7,131 nucleotides of DNA from Nitrososphaerales archaeon TH5893 (GCA_014523685.1 JAATVT010000116.1:1-7131), one strand, 5' to 3'. Counted from the stretch's first letter, positions 1-5,219 are shown. The notes: generated by a model from the letters alone, not told the origin. Program-made: numbers and translations.

Positions 1-99
1 GTAATCATCACTTATGTATTCGGGAACTTTACTTGTATCACCTGTGTTAAATGCCTCAAAAGCGCGCCTAACAAGAGGTATATTTTCTTCTGGGGACAT
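1..99 (-). CDS. SnoaL/NTF2-like (ester cyclase-type) protein, N-terminal fragment
   Basis: The first 33 residues, MSPEENIPLVRRAF followed by EAFNTGDTSKVPEYISDDY, stay open to the window edge, so the rest of the gene lies outside. The pattern of a charged N-terminal helix with 'VRRAFEAFN-G', then a short 'D...YISDDY' stretch, is typical of the first helices of SnoaL-like/NTF2-fold proteins (polyketide/ester cyclase-like). In that fold a cone-shaped alpha+beta barrel binds a small hydrophobic molecule or acts as a cyclase or isomerase. The ATG at 99 fits a TATA-like box (129-135) about 30 bases upstream, implying a very short leader. Substrate and exact subfamily cannot be told from this fragment. 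Confidence 0.6.
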   Translation of the reverse strand, partial: MSPEENIPLVRRAFEAFNTGDTSKVPEYISDDY

Positions 100-128
100 A
101 GCTGCTAATTATTGTGTTTACATTGTGA

Positions 129-135
129 GATAAAA
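129..135 (-). promoter_or_regulatory. TATA-like box for the SnoaL-like gene
   Basis: On the minus strand this reads TTTTATC and lies 30-36 bases upstream of the ATG at 99. That is the distance expected for an archaeal TATA box serving a transcript with a leader of a few bases. No Shine-Dalgarno motif precedes the start. Confidence 0.35.
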
Positions 136-211
136 GAGTTGAGGGAATATGTTGGGAAAGATTGAGTCTTGGTTTATTTTCGAGTTACCCACACCAGCGA
201 TTATGTTTTTT

Positions 212-249
212 TGACCTAAGTAAAGAAATGGTCTCTCTTTAGGTGGTCA
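212..249 (-). other. Inverted repeat at the 3' end of the decayed frame
   Basis: TGACCTAA (212-219) pairs with the complementary arm at 239-249, giving an 8-bp stem with a 3-base bulge. It overlaps the last stop of the decayed frame (247-249). A T7 run on the plus strand lies at its outer edge (206-212). It could be a remnant 3' structure or terminator; no function is shown. Confidence 0.2.
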
Positions 250-600
250 CTCATAAAGCAATTCAGAAATACACTTATCCATATCCATATTATTCCCAGC
301 ATTATTTGAGGTGAGCTTGAGCCTCTATGCAAAATCCGAGAATTCGTTATGATTAGTCAATAACTCTAACTGCTTTCGCTTATATCAACGGGTTGACTAT
401 TTGTGATGGGGAGTTGTAAGTAACATTGACGGATTTTTATCACAGACATAATCTGTTATGATTGTATCTACTTGTTCTTTTAGCAATTGCTGGTAAAGCT
501 TGTTGGCTTCCTCTAATATCGTTGACCCCCGGGCTTCAAGAATTGAATCGAATGAGCTGAACTGATGCGGCATTCTGGCCTTGAAAAATCTTAAAAACAC
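247..600 (-). pseudogene. Decayed reading frame behind the cyclophilin-like gene
   Basis: A minus-strand frame opens with GTG at 600, two bases after the stop of the gene at 603-995, and runs 67 codons (for example ILEEANKLYQQLLKEQVDT) to a TAG at 397-399. The same frame then continues as coding-like peptide (YKRKQLELLTNHNEFSDFA, later NMDMDKCISELLYE) to a TGA at 247-249, interrupted by one TGA and one more TAG. Runs of plausible protein kept in one frame across three stops suggest point-mutation decay of a protein of about 117 residues. The 67-residue part could still be translated as a small protein. The 'ARGSTILEEANKLY...VDTIIT' stretch loosely recalls the middle of universal stress proteins, but the downstream part does not support that, so the family is left open. 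Confidence 0.4.
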
Positions 601-602
601 TA

Positions 603-995
603 CTATTCAGATTTTATGACTACCATACTGTGATCCTTAAAATCTTCTAAAATATCATCTTTGGCTATAATCTTACCAACTATGTTGACAGGCGAGTAAG
701 GTAATATTTCATCAGGAGATTTGCTTATAGGAGTAGATCCATAGAATAAGCACAGAGCATTGCCTTCAGGCCAGTATGCAACATCTAATGGTTTAACTAC
801 AGATTGAGCATTTTCCTCTTCTGCAACTATGGGTATTTTATCTGTATACAGCTCATCACCCCATCTGTTGATTTTCACTCCTATTGGCAAATTATCAAGT
901 ATTGCTTTGACTGTTTTCGGTGATTGTGAATCATCTAATTCAATATAGGCTGTTTTGCCAGAGTCAGTGAATTCTATAGATATCTTCTCTTTCAT
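603..995 (-). CDS. Cyclophilin-like fold protein (TM1367/DUF369 family)
   Basis: This 130-residue protein matches the small stand-alone cyclophilin-like beta-barrel family (TM1367 type, formerly DUF369) in length and motifs. It has an N-terminal beta strand (KISIEFTDSG), a helix ending in ILDNLPIGVKI (32-42), RWGDELY (44-50), the family signature DVAYWPEGNALCLFYGSTP (71-89), and SPVNIVGKI (101-109). Members resemble peptidyl-prolyl isomerases in fold but lack the usual catalytic set, and their role is not established; many are small cytosolic proteins. There is no signal peptide. The ATG at 995 is chosen because a TATA box at 1022-1030 lies 27 bases upstream. A decayed frame follows two bases after the stop, so the gene may once have headed a two-gene operon. 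Confidence 0.85.
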   Translation of the reverse strand: MKEKISIEFTDSGKTAYIELDDSQSPKTVKAILDNLPIGVKINRWGDELYTDKIPIVAEEENAQSVVKPLDVAYWPEGNALCLFYGSTPISKSPDEILPYSPVNIVGKIIAKDDILEDFKDHSMVVIKSE

Positions 996-1003
996 ATTTT
1001 ATA
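996..1003 (+). promoter_or_regulatory. Possible rightward TATA-like box (for the small ORF at 1038)
   Basis: ATTTTATA reads rightward and lies 35-42 bases before the ATG at 1038, which would give a leader of roughly 10-15 bases. It sits between the start of the minus-strand gene (995) and that gene's own TATA box (1022-1030), so the two promoters would be interleaved within 42 bases. Confidence 0.25.
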
Positions 1004-1021
1004 GAGTGGTTAACACAGAAG

Positions 1022-1030
1022 TATATAAAA
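1022..1030 (-). promoter_or_regulatory. Strong TATA box for the cyclophilin-like gene
   Basis: On the minus strand this reads TTTTATATA, close to the archaeal consensus, and its near edge is 27 bases from the ATG at 995. This predicts a leaderless or nearly leaderless mRNA. Confidence 0.6.
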
Positions 1031-1037
1031 TCCAACT

Positions 1038-1175
1038 ATGACCCGAGGTTGCCATGTTGATCTAGATGCTTTGTACTGGTACTGGTACAAGGACCTTCAG
1101 TCAAAAATGACTGGTGGACGTTGGTTGATTAGAATTCAAGACGGTTCTGACAAGAAGGGCTGCTATTATGATTGA
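1038..1175 (+). CDS. Small ORF, 45 residues, aromatic-rich, unknown
   Basis: An ATG-initiated ORF of 45 codons, starting MTRGCHVDLDALYWYWYKDL and ending KKGCYYD. It has an unusual aromatic run (YWYWY, residues 13-17) and two cysteines (5 and 42). No family was recognised. It starts within a 42-base divergent promoter region and its last 8 bases overlap the start of the next small ORF in another frame, as in translationally coupled pairs. It could also be a fragment of a lost larger gene. The evidence is only ORF integrity, coding-like residue usage and a weak TATA-like box at 996-1003. Confidence 0.35.
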   Translation: MTRGCHVDLDALYWYWYKDLQSKMTGGRWLIRIQDGSDKKGCYYD

Positions 1176-1302
1176 TATATACTGCTATTCTCGCTTACCA
1201 TTTAAGAACACAAATAGGACATTTACTATTGCTGTTTCAATTGTTTTTGTTCTTGTAGCAGCAATAACTACAGCACCCATGACATATGCGTGGATTGAAT
1301 AG
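1168..1302 (+). CDS. Small membrane or signal-peptide-only ORF, 44 residues
   Basis: The ORF begins with ATG inside the end of the preceding ORF (the 8-base overlap contains ATGATTGA) and encodes 44 residues. Basic residues K13 and R17 precede a hydrophobic stretch (about 19-37: FTIAVSIVFVLVAAITTAP) and then MTYA, a plausible signal-peptidase site (T-Y-A) at residue 41. Only WIE follows before the stop. It is therefore either a tiny single-span membrane protein or the signal peptide of a secreted protein whose mature part has been lost; the other downstream frames show no convincing continuation. A T-rich tract at about 1330-1353 could end transcription. Confidence 0.4.
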   Translation: MIDIYCYSRLPFKNTNRTFTIAVSIVFVLVAAITTAPMTYAWIE

Positions 1303-1384
1303 TCTTCAAAAGTGCAGCCAACACCTTAACTTCTTTTTCATTTATTCTTGTTCAACAGGTCATATCCTAAATTGTAACATAATA

Positions 1385-1777
1385 CTATCTAACAATAGAT
1401 GATAGACGTATGTGATAAGTCTCTTGGGAGGCAAAAGTAAACCTAGGATTCGCTGTAGTCCAGTTCATTGATTCCTCTATTAACTTAACGTACTTATCAT
1501 TTCATCATCATGGTCCATAGGTTCCCACCCACAAATATACCTCCATTATTTCATCGTCATAACGCGCAAGGGCTCTAGGAATCGTATAATTTTGTAAGTC
1601 AGTATCCTCAGGCTCGTCCAGGTGTGAGATTATAACCCTTGTGACTTCTTCAAAGCAATATTGATCTAAATCATTTACACAATTATGTTTCCCCGCAGCA
1701 TTTGTAAGTGTTACAACAACAATATTAAGACCTCTTCTAATACCTTCACTAAATGAATAGTAAGAAAAACAATGGAT
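1385..1777 (-). pseudogene. Broken minus-strand gene with three tandem in-frame TGA codons
   Basis: One minus-strand frame is open from 1777 to a TAG at 1385-1387 except for TGA-TGA-TGA at 1502-1510. Upstream of the stops it reads GIRRGLNIVVVTLTNAAG and later EEVTRVIISHLDEPEDTDLQ and RALARYDDEIMEVYLW. After them it reads NDKYVKLIEESMNWTTANPR and ETYHIRLSSIVR. Both halves look like ordinary soluble protein, but there is no ATG, GTG or TTG in frame near the 5' end, which also overlaps the start of the divergent OsmC gene. The likeliest explanation is a decayed gene that lost its N-terminus. The TGA run could come from a short slip in a GAT/GAA-rich codon stretch. The family was not recognised. 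Confidence 0.4.
1721..1728 (+). promoter_or_regulatory. Weak TATA-like box for the OsmC gene
   Basis: AATATTAA ends 25 bases before the ATG at 1753, the spacing seen for leaderless archaeal transcripts. The match to consensus is modest and it lies inside the decayed minus-strand gene. Confidence 0.25.
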
Positions 1778-2316
1778 TCAATGGAGTAAATACGCAAATA
1801 CTAAACACAGCATTTGATTCCATTCGAAACAAGCCCGAAATGTCAAAAGTAACATTTTCTGTGAAATCAGAATGGAATGGTGGTTTTAGTGTTACCTCTA
1901 GTGCCAAAGGATTTCGTATGGGTAGCCAAAATATAGAAAGAAATACTGAATATAAGATGCAATATGATTATCCAAATCAACTTGCTGGGGAGGGAAGAGG
2001 CCCTACCGTATGTGAGGGGTGTATGGGTGCCTTGGCAGCATGTTTGACACAAACTATTGTAGCTCATGCGACATCCAGAGGCATCAAGATTGATAGCATT
2101 GACATTAATGTGGAAGGTGATCTTGACATGCGTGGTTGGACTGGTATATCTAACGATGTAAGACCAGGTGCTCAGCAATTTAGAGTAAATATGAATATTA
2201 AAAGCGATACTGCCTCAAAAGAACAAATAAATGAGCTGTATGAAATTGGAAAGAGGTTTTCACCTGCATTTGATACCTTGACTAATGGAACTTCTGTTAT
2301 TCTAGTTAACACTTAA
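1753..2316 (+). CDS. OsmC-family protein
   Basis: The 187-residue product has the OsmC/Ohr layout: an N-terminal helix (ILNTAFDSIRNKPE, 16-29), a first beta hairpin (VTFSVKSEWNGGFSVTSSAKG), a central helix GCMGALAACLTQTIVAHATS (89-108) carrying the conserved cysteine (C97), then DINVEGDLDMRGW...VRPGAQQFRVNMNI, and a C-terminal FSPAFDTLTNGTSVILV. Family members reduce organic hydroperoxides or are relatives of unknown activity; they act in the cytosol as intertwined dimers. The second cysteine of classical OsmC/Ohr is replaced here by serine (S170 in FSPAFDTL), while two extra cysteines form C87-x2-C90 just ahead of C97. Peroxidase activity is therefore uncertain. The start at 1753 is preferred over M30 because the N-terminal helix is normal in this family. 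The gene appears monocistronic. Confidence 0.85.
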   Translation: MNSKKNNGFNGVNTQILNTAFDSIRNKPEMSKVTFSVKSEWNGGFSVTSSAKGFRMGSQNIERNTEYKMQYDYPNQLAGEGRGPTVCEGCMGALAACLTQTIVAHATSRGIKIDSIDINVEGDLDMRGWTGISNDVRPGAQQFRVNMNIKSDTASKEQINELYEIGKRFSPAFDTLTNGTSVILVNT

Positions 2317-2665
2317 TTAAGTATCATGACCTTTCTTACCTAGCATTTTTGTCCACTATTCCTTAAGCAATTCGAATAAGGAAAATAAGTAGTGATTGAA
2401 AAGTGGCAGAGTCGATCTTTATTATCTTCTAACCCTCAACATTTCTGGTGAATGACAACACTGAAAGACTCGAGGGGTTCTTGTATGAAAAGATAGCACT
2501 AAGAAAGAATTAATCTAACAATTTTAGACACGGTCAGATAAATTCCATAGCAATAAAAAGTAGTAGTATCTAAATCAAAAGAGCCCCAATTAACGACTTA
2601 TCCAATCAAATCAAAGTTAATAGATTAAAAAACATTAATTGGCAATATCACAAAACAATCTTAAG
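2317..2665 (+). other. Intergenic region between OsmC and the ABM-domain gene
   Basis: No convincing gene was found. Just after the OsmC stop there is a T5 run (2345-2349) that may serve as a terminator. A perfect 7-bp inverted repeat (TTCCTTA 2359-2365 / TAAGGAA 2377-2383, 11-base loop) follows. A short GTG frame around 2449-2514 encodes about 21 residues (RLEGFLYEKIALRKN at its end) and may be a remnant or chance. A/T-rich DNA with TTAAAAAAC at 2625-2633 may hold the promoter of the next gene, about 33 bases from the ATG at 2666. Confidence 0.3.
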
Positions 2666-3001
2666 ATGTCAAGCAGTCAAAACATAATAAAATATGTTAA
2701 GCATAACAAGGTTAGGTTAAAAACAGGCAAAACAAGAGAGAAAACTACAAGAGTGCTTCTGGAGTTCTTTAAAGAGATTGAAAAAAAACCAACAGGTATG
2801 AAGGGATTTATGATTATGGATGACTTGCAAGACCAGCAAGAATCCATTGTACTTACATTCTGGGAGAGAAAAGAGGATATGGATTCATTTTATAAATCGG
2901 ATAACAAGCCCTTAGGTGATTTAGTTGAAAATCTAAGGCCTTCATTTGAACAAATGCCCGTAAGGAAGGATTATCAAGTAGGTAAATTCAAAGTTTGGTA
3001 A
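2666..3001 (+). CDS. Antibiotic-biosynthesis-monooxygenase (ABM)-domain protein
   Basis: The 111-residue protein fits the ABM ferredoxin-like fold of the dimeric alpha+beta barrel superfamily. It has a first strand (IIKYVKHNKVRLKTGK), a long helix (REKTTRVLLEFFKEIEK), GMKGFMIMDDLQDQQESIVLTFWE (44-67, with the signature TFWE), a helix (EDMDSFYKSDN) and a C-terminal strand (DYQVGKFKVW). Relatives are small cytosolic cofactor-free monooxygenases acting on quinols or polycyclic aromatics, heme-degrading enzymes, or proteins of unknown role; the substrate is not predictable here. Codons back to a TTG at 2639 are open and would add MAISQNNLK. The ATG at 2666 is preferred because the domain starts just after it and TTAAAAAAC (2625-2633) is suitably placed. 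The gene converges with the phasin-like gene. Confidence 0.75.
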   Translation: MSSSQNIIKYVKHNKVRLKTGKTREKTTRVLLEFFKEIEKKPTGMKGFMIMDDLQDQQESIVLTFWERKEDMDSFYKSDNKPLGDLVENLRPSFEQMPVRKDYQVGKFKVW

Positions 3002-3049
3002 TATCAAGCAACTGTTATTCCTGCTCGTAGTTTTCAACCTCAAGTATTA

Positions 3050-3109
3050 GAACCCACTTACTCAGTGGGGCCAGTGGTTTGTGAACCAAATTTGACATGA
3101 TGTTAGGCC
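3050..3109 (-). repeat. Two-hairpin 3' element, copy 1
   Basis: Bases 3050-3096 match 5220-5266 at 45 of 47 positions, and similarity fades over the next 13 or so bases. Read on the minus strand it folds into TGGTT-CACA-AACCA followed by CCCACT-GAGTA-AGTGGG (6-bp stem). It lies downstream of the minus-strand phasin-like gene. The distance from the stop codon (3134) to the far end (3050) is 84 bases, identical to copy 2. It could be a processed or structured 3' UTR, a terminator or a small dispersed repeat. Confidence 0.75.
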
Positions 3110-3133
3110 CCTGAGGTTTCTAGTATTCTTTCC

Positions 3134-3532
3134 TTATTCTTGTTTTTCCTTCTGCTCCTTATTTTCTGACAATGGTTTCATCCAAGAGATATAGTTCAAC
3201 CAATATTTACTCATCTTTTCTGTACTCTCAGCAGTCTCCTTATACAATTGAGTCATCTTATCTGCATTCATAGCCAAATCTTTGTACAACTCTGTCATCC
3301 TCTCAGAGCTTTTTGCATATTCCTGATATATTTCGGTCATTCTTGTTGTATATTTGGCATATTCATTGTACATTTCGCTCCATGCCGTAGGAGAATATCG
3401 TTGCCATAAATCAGTAAATGATTTAGATACATTTGCATTAATATCAATAAAGTTGAGGTCGTCCTGTTTTTTCTTCTTGTAATTCTTATTATCATTATTA
3501 TTATTATTGCTCCTGTCTTGTCTATTCTTCAT
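3134..3532 (-). CDS. Phasin/PhaE-like coiled-coil protein with 14-residue repeats
   Basis: The 132-residue product has a polar N-terminus with five asparagines (9-13) and a lysine cluster (19-22), a linker with LWQRYSPTAWSEMYNE (42-57), then four consecutive 14-residue units: YAKYTTRMTEIYQE (58-71), YAKSSERMTELYKD (72-85), LAMNADKMTQLYKE (86-99) and TAESTEKMSKYWLN (100-113). A charged tail follows. This double-heptad pattern predicts a long amphipathic helix or coiled coil. Such helices, with the closing KYWLNYISWMKP segment, recall phasins and the PhaE subunit of class III polyhydroxyalkanoate synthase, which bind storage granules or PhaC; thaumarchaea of this group carry pha genes. No pha gene is adjacent, so this is an inference and an unrelated coiled-coil protein is possible. 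No signal peptide or membrane segment is seen. Confidence 0.6.
   Translation of the reverse strand: MKNRQDRSNNNNNDNKNYKKKKQDDLNFIDINANVSKSFTDLWQRYSPTAWSEMYNEYAKYTTRMTEIYQEYAKSSERMTELYKDLAMNADKMTQLYKETAESTEKMSKYWLNYISWMKPLSENKEQKEKQE
3494..3508 (-). repeat. Trinucleotide microsatellite (five AAT units) encoding poly-Asn
   Basis: Five uninterrupted AAT codons on the minus strand encode N9-N13 of the phasin-like protein. Because the unit is three bases, changes in copy number would alter linker length but not the frame. Confidence 0.8.
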
Positions 3533-3541
3533 ATTGTTCCC

Positions 3542-3553
3542 TATACATGTATA
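3542..3553. promoter_or_regulatory. 12-bp perfect palindrome upstream of the phasin-like gene
   Basis: TATACATGTATA is a perfect palindrome 10 bases before the ATG at 3532. On the minus strand it overlaps a TATA-like TTTATACA (3548-3555), but that box is too close to the start (16 bases) to be this gene's ordinary leaderless promoter. It may be an operator or chance in AT-rich DNA. Confidence 0.25.
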
Positions 3554-3660
3554 AAGAAGTCTGAATATTGCTTAAGATTTTAAGAACTCCTTTCATATCT
3601 GATTTGTAGTTAGGAAAGCAGTTGCTTATCTTGTTTACTCATCGGTGGGGACATAATACA

Positions 3661-3792
3661 CTAGTATATGTAGCCCATTATAAGATAGCAGAATACAGTA
3701 TCAAGACCTTCTCCTTTATATGCCAGATAATTGTTCTGTGGATTTGAACCTTGCTGGTATGTGGGTTCAGCTACAAATACATATTCATACAT
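3661..3792 (-). CDS. Small ORF, 43 residues, unknown
   Basis: The ORF begins with MYEYVFVAEPTYQQGSNPQN, continues NYLAYKGEGL and ends with a hydrophobic tyrosine-rich tail (DTVFCYLIMGYIY). No family was recognised. The same frame is open further upstream, to about codon 20 before the ATG, with only TTG as alternative starts, and beyond a double stop it again resembles protein (MFSKTQTYSYI). It may therefore be the surviving end of a decayed longer gene. A TATATT box lies at 3812-3817, slightly closer than usual. It sits in a 460-base stretch between the phasin-like gene and the C2H2-like ORF. Confidence 0.3.
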   Translation of the reverse strand: MYEYVFVAEPTYQQGSNPQNNYLAYKGEGLDTVFCYLIMGYIY

Positions 3793-3921
3793 GAAAAGCA
3801 AGTGACAGTTCAATATACTCGGATGCTGGTTTAGCTGATATCTATAATCTCTTCTGCTTACTTATCAAATGTAACTATATGTTTGTGTTTTTGAAAACAT
3901 AGATCGACCATTCAAACCCTC

Positions 3922-3955
3922 GGGAATAATTCCTAGTAGCAGCTACCTAGCTGAC
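3922..3955 (-). other. Hairpin-rich segment downstream of the C2H2-like ORF
   Basis: On the minus strand this holds a GTAG-CTG-CTAC hairpin extended by CTA/TAG around a one-base bulge, next to the palindrome GGAATAATTCC. It lies 40-70 bases beyond the stop of the zinc-finger ORF and may form its 3' end. No T-run accompanies it. Confidence 0.2.
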
Positions 3956-3994
3956 TGGTATATGCAGGTGCATGTAGAGTCCATAGAGGTGCTT

Positions 3995-4114
3995 TTATTG
4001 CCAGCAACAACCCGGCCTCCTATATTTTGCATAGTTTTCATGCTGAATGAGCTCTTTTTGTGAGCTAAAGACACTATCGCATGATTCACATCTGTAGGAT
4101 TCAACATTTGACAT
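3995..4114 (-). CDS. C2H2-like single zinc-finger mini-protein, 39 residues
   Basis: The ORF encodes a 39-residue protein. Residues 7-25 (YRCESCDSVFSSQKELIQH) follow the classical finger: Y-x-C9-x2-C12-x3-F16-x5-L22-x2-H25. The second histidine expected 3-5 residues later is absent (NYAKY), and C36-C37 near the end (RRPGCCWQ) could supply the fourth ligand, or the tail may be altered. A TATA box TTTATATG (4142-4149) lies 28 bases upstream of the ATG, giving strong support for a real, probably leaderless gene. Small one-finger proteins in archaea are thought to bind DNA, RNA or protein; the partner is unknown. It lies between the CBS regulator and the ORF at 3661, all on the minus strand. Confidence 0.6.
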   Translation of the reverse strand: MSNVESYRCESCDSVFSSQKELIQHENYAKYRRPGCCWQ

Positions 4115-4141
4115 ACAAATGAGAGCTTTAATGCGGCATTT

Positions 4142-4149
4142 CATATAAA
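4142..4149 (-). promoter_or_regulatory. TATA box for the C2H2-like mini-protein
   Basis: On the minus strand this reads TTTATATG with its near edge 28 bases from the ATG at 4114, the canonical leaderless spacing. Confidence 0.55.
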
Positions 4150-4182
4150 GTTTAATTTCAAAAGATTTGAGGTAAGATCTTC

Positions 4183-4200
4183 GAAAAGTGTATCCTTTTC
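4183..4200 (-). terminator. Possible 3' hairpin after the CBS gene
   Basis: GAAAAG-GATACA-CTTTTC on the minus strand forms a perfect 6-bp stem with a 6-base loop, starting 17 bases beyond the CBS gene stop (4217) and before the promoter of the zinc-finger ORF. It carries a short T4 run (4184-4187) but has no long T tract. Its role as a terminator is a guess from position. Confidence 0.3.
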
Positions 4201-4216
4201 ATTAAGCCTCAATGTC

Positions 4217-4939
4217 TTAAGGCAAATCTACAGTATGGATTTCATCTTCACATGTTTGGCACATAAACCTATTACAATCATCACACCATTGTACTTCAGT
4301 TGTACTATTACATGAATCGCATTTTGGTTCTCTACCTCTTGAGATTGCTCTTAGTATTGATAATGTTAAACCTGGTCTCCTTGTAGGTGAAAGAAACGTA
4401 GCTAGGTCTGTTACGGTTACTATACCTACTATCAGATTATTTTCGTCGATTATTGGAAGCTTACGGATTTCGTTTTTCAACATGATTTCTGCTGCTCCAT
4501 CTACTGTGGTTGTAGTCTCTGCTGTTATAAGTGGACGTGAAGCTAAACTTTCAAGTAATGTATCACGAAAATACCTTCTTATTAGATCCCTTTCTGTCAC
4601 TATTCCAAATGGTCTACCATTTTTAGTTACAATAACACTTCCCACTTTCTTTTCACTCATCAGAGCTGCTGCATCAGCCGCAATTTTTGAAATATCTAGT
4701 GAAGCAACATTGTGAGACATTATTTTTTCTATTTTAGCAGTACTTTTTTCTACAAATGATTGCAAGGATTCTGACTTCGCTAGTTCGTCAGTTATCCCTT
4801 GAACTTCATTGGGAGACATATTGACCTGTTGAGCTATGTTTCTGATAGAAAGATCTGAATAACGATACAGGGAAGTTACTTCCTGTTTCTTTCTTAATGC
4901 TTTTTCTTCCTCGTCTGGAAGAGTGCCACTATTATACAA
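4217..4939 (-). CDS. HTH - CBS pair - zinc-finger regulatory protein
   Basis: The 240-residue protein has three parts. Residues 20-54 resemble a helix-turn-helix (YSDLSIRNIAQQVNMSPNEV). Residues about 70-185 are two CBS domains: the first ends in GIVTERDLIRRYF (112-124), and the second includes AEIMLKNEIRKLPIIDENNL and GIVTVTDLATFL (172-183). The pair would bind adenosine nucleotides as a Bateman module. The C-terminus is a B-box-like zinc finger with C207-x2-C210, C219-x2-C222, C227-x2-C230 and H235. The combination suggests a cytosolic nucleotide-sensing regulator; its target is unknown. The start is TTG at 4939, directly after an in-frame TAA, and is supported by a TATA box (4970-4977) 31 bases upstream. 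The next in-frame ATG (M41) would cut into the HTH. Confidence 0.85.
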   Translation of the reverse strand: MYNSGTLPDEEEKALRKKQEVTSLYRYSDLSIRNIAQQVNMSPNEVQGITDELAKSESLQSFVEKSTAKIEKIMSHNVASLDISKIAADAAALMSEKKVGSVIVTKNGRPFGIVTERDLIRRYFRDTLLESLASRPLITAETTTTVDGAAEIMLKNEIRKLPIIDENNLIVGIVTVTDLATFLSPTRRPGLTLSILRAISRGREPKCDSCNSTTEVQWCDDCNRFMCQTCEDEIHTVDLP

Positions 4940-5219
4940 TTAATTACCTGAGACTGTAAGTTAGCGAGATACATAAAGCGTCTGGTTCACTCAATCTTTA
5001 CCACATTTGATTCATTGTGTATAGAATAATGAGTAGCCCTTAGCATCTAAAGAATTATCTTTACATTCTCCATTTTTTATTTTATTTTAGGTTTAGCTAT
5101 TGCAACTGTTACACAGTTCTCCAAGTTCGGCACTTATCTGAAATCATGTTAGCTTAGCTGGCATCTGTTGCCCTCCTTGACAACTGTCGGACAACGGAAT
5201 ATGCTTGACCAAATTATAT
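4940..5219 (-). other. Intergenic region upstream of the CBS gene
   Basis: No gene was found. Near the CBS start is its TATA box. Further up lie a T-rich plus-strand tract (5073-5089), a small inverted repeat AACTG-TTACA-CAGTT (5104-5118), and several frames of under 25 codons with no support. The second copy of the two-hairpin repeat begins at 5220. Confidence 0.3.
4970..4977 (-). promoter_or_regulatory. TATA box for the CBS regulator
   Basis: On the minus strand this reads TTTATGTA and ends 31 bases before the TTG start at 4939. It supports that start over downstream ATG codons. Confidence 0.5.

Noticed and set aside
1867..2178. 103-codon minus-strand ORF opposite the OsmC gene
   Set aside because: It lies wholly inside the OsmC coding region on the other strand. 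The OsmC product matches its family along its full length, and this frame shows no recognisable domain.
3522..3596. 24-codon minus-strand upstream ORF overlapping the phasin-like start
   Set aside because: It could be a leader peptide, but there is no promoter or ribosome-binding evidence and such short frames are common by chance.
3735..3775. B-box-like GGTTCAAATCC on the minus strand, suggesting a tRNA
   Set aside because: The flanking bases do not pair into a five-base T stem and no acceptor or anticodon arm could be built.
3963..4064. Plus-strand ORF of 33 codons across the C2H2-like gene
   Set aside because: It is antisense to the zinc-finger ORF, which has both a domain pattern and a well-placed TATA box.
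4482..4715. 77-codon plus-strand ORF inside the CBS gene
   Set aside because: It is a low-complexity Ser/Val/Ala-rich antisense reading of the CBS domains, with no promoter or domain of its own.
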